Assembly (NCBI GenBank): GCA_037179385.1
Contig: CM074179.1
Span: 35,489,905 to 35,553,904 of the forward strand
Length of the DNA: 64,000 nucleotides
Direction of reading: 5' to 3'
Origin: Holothuria scabra
Lineage: Eukaryota; Echinodermata; Holothuroidea; Aspidochirotida; Holothuriidae
Numbering within the stretch: the stretch's first letter is position 1; each line of letters starts with the position of its first letter. The notes under the pieces are model-generated. The model ran no database searches and was not told where the DNA came from. It was given only the letters and a program-made list of their open reading frames with translations. Of this stretch, positions 61,545 to 64,000 are shown piece after piece. Position numbers and translations under genes: made by a program.

Positions 61545-63765
61545 TTCTTTCATACTGTGCCTTAAGATATTCTGCAAACAAGGTTTTCAGAGTTTGATGC
61601 CAGGTGATACCAGATGACCATTGACCTCCACAAAAAACAACAGGTACAGTACTTTTAACTCACCATAGCACATCCACATACTAATTGGGAAATCCATCCA
61701 AGTTTCCTACCTTGAGATATCCCATTTTGACAAGTTTTTCAAAGTTTGACTGATCATGACCCCAGATGTCCTTTCCCCTCCACAAAAAATAACCTTATAC
61801 AGACCATCTTCTCACCATAATTCATTTATATACTAATTTTGAAATCCATCCACCTTTCATACCTTGAGCTATCCTAAACAAGTTTTTCTGAGTTTGACCC
61901 CCATGACCCCAAATGACCTTTGACCTCTACCAAAATCAATAGGGTTCTTCCTCCCATCATAACGCATCAACATATCAAGTTTGAAATCAATCCAAGTTTC
62001 CTACCTTGAGATATAGCGTAAACAAGAAGTTCGGAGTTTGACCCCATGTGACCCCAAATGACCTTTGACCTCCACCAAAATTTATTGGGTTATTTCTTAC
62101 ATCATAACGCATCAACATATCAAGTTTGAAATGAATCAAAGTTTCCTACCTTGAGATATAGTGTAAACCAGGATTTCAGGGTGTGATCCCATGTGACCCC
62201 AAATGACCTTTGACCTCCACGAAAATAAATAGGGTTCTTTCTTACATCATAACGCATCAGCCTATCAAGATTGAAATGAATCCAAGTTTTCTACCATAAT
62301 GTATCATGTAAACAAGGATTTCAGGTTTTGACCCCATGTGACCCCAAATGACCTTTGACCTTCACGAAAATAAATTAGGTTCTTTCTAACATCATAACGC
62401 ATCAGCCTATCAAGATTGAAATGAATCCAAGTTTCCTACCATAATGCATCACTTAAACAAGGATTTCAGGTTTTTACCCCATGTGACCCCAAATGACCTT
62501 TGACCTCCAAGAAAATACTTCGGGTTCTATATTACATCTTAACGCATCAACATTTTAAGTATGAAATTGATCCAAGTTTTCTACCATGAGATATCGTGTA
62601 AACAAGGATTTCGGGGTTTGACCCCATGTGACCCCAAATGACCTTTGACCTCCACCAAAATCAAAAGGGTTCTTCCTTCCATCATAACGCATCAACATAT
62701 CAAGTATGAAATTGATCCAAGTTTCTTACCATGAGATATCGTGTAAACAGGGATTTCAGGTTTTGACCCCATGTGACCCCAAATGACCTTTGACCTCCAC
62801 CAAAATCAATAGGGTTCTTCCTGACATCCTAACGCATCAACATATCGAGTATGAAATTGATCCAAGTTTCCTACCATGTGATATCGTGTAAACAAGGAAT
62901 TCAGGGTTTGACCCCATGTGACCCCAAATGACCTTTGACCTCCACCAAAATCAATAGGGTTCTTCCTGACATCCTAATGCATCAACATATCAAGTTTGAA
63001 ATTAATCAAAGTTTTCTACCATGAGATATCGTGTAAACAAGGATTTCGGGGTTTGACCCCACGTGACCCCAAATGACCTTTGACCTCCACCAAAATCAAT
63101 TGGGTTCTTCCAGACATCCTAAAGCATCAATATATCAAGTATGAAATTGATCCAAGTTTCCTACCATGAGATATCGTGTAAACAAGGATTTCCGGGTTTG
63201 ACCCCAGGTGACCCCAAATGACCTTTGACCTCCACCAAAATCAATAGGATTCTTCCTGACATCCTAATGCATCAACATATCAAGTTTGAAATTAATCCAA
63301 GTTTTCTACCATGAGATATCGTGTAAACAAGGATTTCGGGGTTTGACCCCACGTGACCCCAAATGACCTTTGACCTCCACCAAAATCAATAGGGTTCTTC
63401 CTGACATCCTAATGCATCAACATATCAAGTTTGAAATTCATCCAAGTTTTCTACCATGAGATATCGTGTAAACAAGGATTTCGGGGTTTGACCCCACGTG
63501 ACCCCACATGACCTTTGACCTCCACCAAAATCAATAGGGTTCTTCCTTACATCATAACGCATCAATATATCAAGTTTGAAATTAATCCAAGTTTCCTGTC
63601 TTGAGATATTGTGTAAACAAGGATTTTGGTTTTTGACCCCCTGTGACCCCAGATGACCTTTGACCTCAACCAAAATAAATAGGGTTCTTCCTCTCAGTAT
63701 GGGGTATCTGTGTACCAAGTTTGAGAACTGTCAGATCTTCCCTTCTCAAGATATCGTGTAAACGA
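61545..63765 (-). repeat. 145-bp tandem array, each unit carrying a DR1 nuclear-receptor-type site
   Basis: TGACCTTTGACCT (reverse complement AGGTCA-A-AGGTCA) starts at 61914, 62059, 62204, 62349, 62494, 62639, 62784, 62929, 63074, 63219, 63364, 63509 and 63654: thirteen exact copies at exactly 145-bp steps. Two degenerate units precede at about 61615 and 61768. Reading the minus strand, two GGGTCA half-sites follow at 4-base spacings, so each unit is DR1-DR4-DR4. The rest of the unit (ACCATGAGATATCGTGTAAA, CATCAACATATCAAGTTTGA) is also conserved. The array lies between gene B exon 2 and the unseen exon 1. Confidence 0.95.
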
Positions 63766-63774
63766 GCAAAGTGT

Positions 63775-63872
63775 CACAAACACACACACATACACACATA
63801 CACACACACACACATACACACATACACACGCACACATACACACGCACATACACACATACATACACACACACG
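63775..63872 (+). repeat. CA microsatellite at the array end
   Basis: About 98 bases of CA repeats with TA and CG interruptions, directly after the last array unit. In the related copy at 20.4 kb a GT tract occupies the same relative end. Confidence 0.95.
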
Positions 63873-64000
63873 CCATCATGAATGCATAGGTTTCTCTTTT
63901 CATCGAAACCAAAAACCAATAATGTAAATGGTCTGAGCGACATGAGGTTGGTCACAGATTGTCCTTCAGTGGGCGTAATAGCTTCTTTGGGAAGCAGTGA

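Noticed and set aside
61545..63765. CRISPR-like regular repeat array
   Set aside because: The whole 145-bp unit is conserved, with no variable spacers of constant length; this is a eukaryotic tandem repeat.
63694..63955. ORFs rich in VCVCVY or HTHTYT
   Set aside because: Generated by the CA microsatellite at 63775-63872.
61087..64000. Search for exon 1 of PLSCR gene B
   Set aside because: No Gly/Pro-rich open stretch with Met start and phase-0 donor was found on the minus strand; it is probably outside the window.

Overview
This is a gene-poor, repeat-rich, AT-rich animal genomic window. Coding sequence is carried by short exons with GT/AG boundaries, introns run from about 0.2 to 1.8 kb, and there are no operons, ribosome binding sites or long single-exon genes. 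Fibrinogen-related (FReD), EGF and trypsin-inhibitor-like (TIL) exons, together with CR1/jockey-like and L1/Tx1-like LINE relics, tRNA-derived SINEs and many MITEs, suggest a marine invertebrate. An echinoderm or other non-vertebrate deuterostome is my inference; no marker in the window proves the species.

Two loci can be read with confidence. (1) Two phospholipid scramblase (PLSCR) paralogues lie in tandem on the minus strand. Gene A (42544 down to 36838) is complete: five coding exons, 279 codons, all phases consistent. Gene B (61087 down to 56641) has its last four exons in the window, with exon lengths (144, 230, 121, 204 nt) and phases identical to gene A. Its first coding exon was not found and probably lies beyond base 64000. 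(2) A minus-strand cluster at 17511-13763 encodes secreted-type domains in the order half FReD, TIL, EGF-like plus TIL, EGF-like plus FReD. The first half is open, while the last FReD has a frame break and two stop codons and looks decayed. A single candidate 5' exon of an unrecognised minus-strand gene sits at 1301-1495.

The rest is mostly mobile DNA. Palindromic MITEs ending TACACT occur at 1.9, 18.7 and 27.4 kb. Two related TA-flanked elements in opposite orientation form a large inverted repeat at 5.6-9.2 kb. A hAT-type element with an intact 8-bp target duplication lies at 27.9-29.25 kb, with smaller hAT-like ends at 31.6-32.3, 46.1 and 52.7 kb. TTAA-flanked elements occur at 29.8, 30.7, 51.6 and 52.2 kb. 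Tyrosine/aspartate-poor remnants of reverse transcriptases lie at 3.1-4.4, 12.2-13.1, 24.0, 26.2-27.1, 49.4-51.3 and 53.7 kb. tRNA-derived SINEs are at 0.04, 7.3, 30.5, 39.3, 53.55 and 55.9 kb.

The most striking non-coding structure is a tandem array at 61.55-63.76 kb. Thirteen successive copies of a nuclear-receptor-type DR1 sequence are spaced at exactly 145 bp, upstream of PLSCR gene B exon 2. Degenerate units of the same repeat lie upstream of PLSCR gene A (43.05-43.48 kb), and a third diverged copy in the opposite orientation lies at 20.4-21.0 kb.
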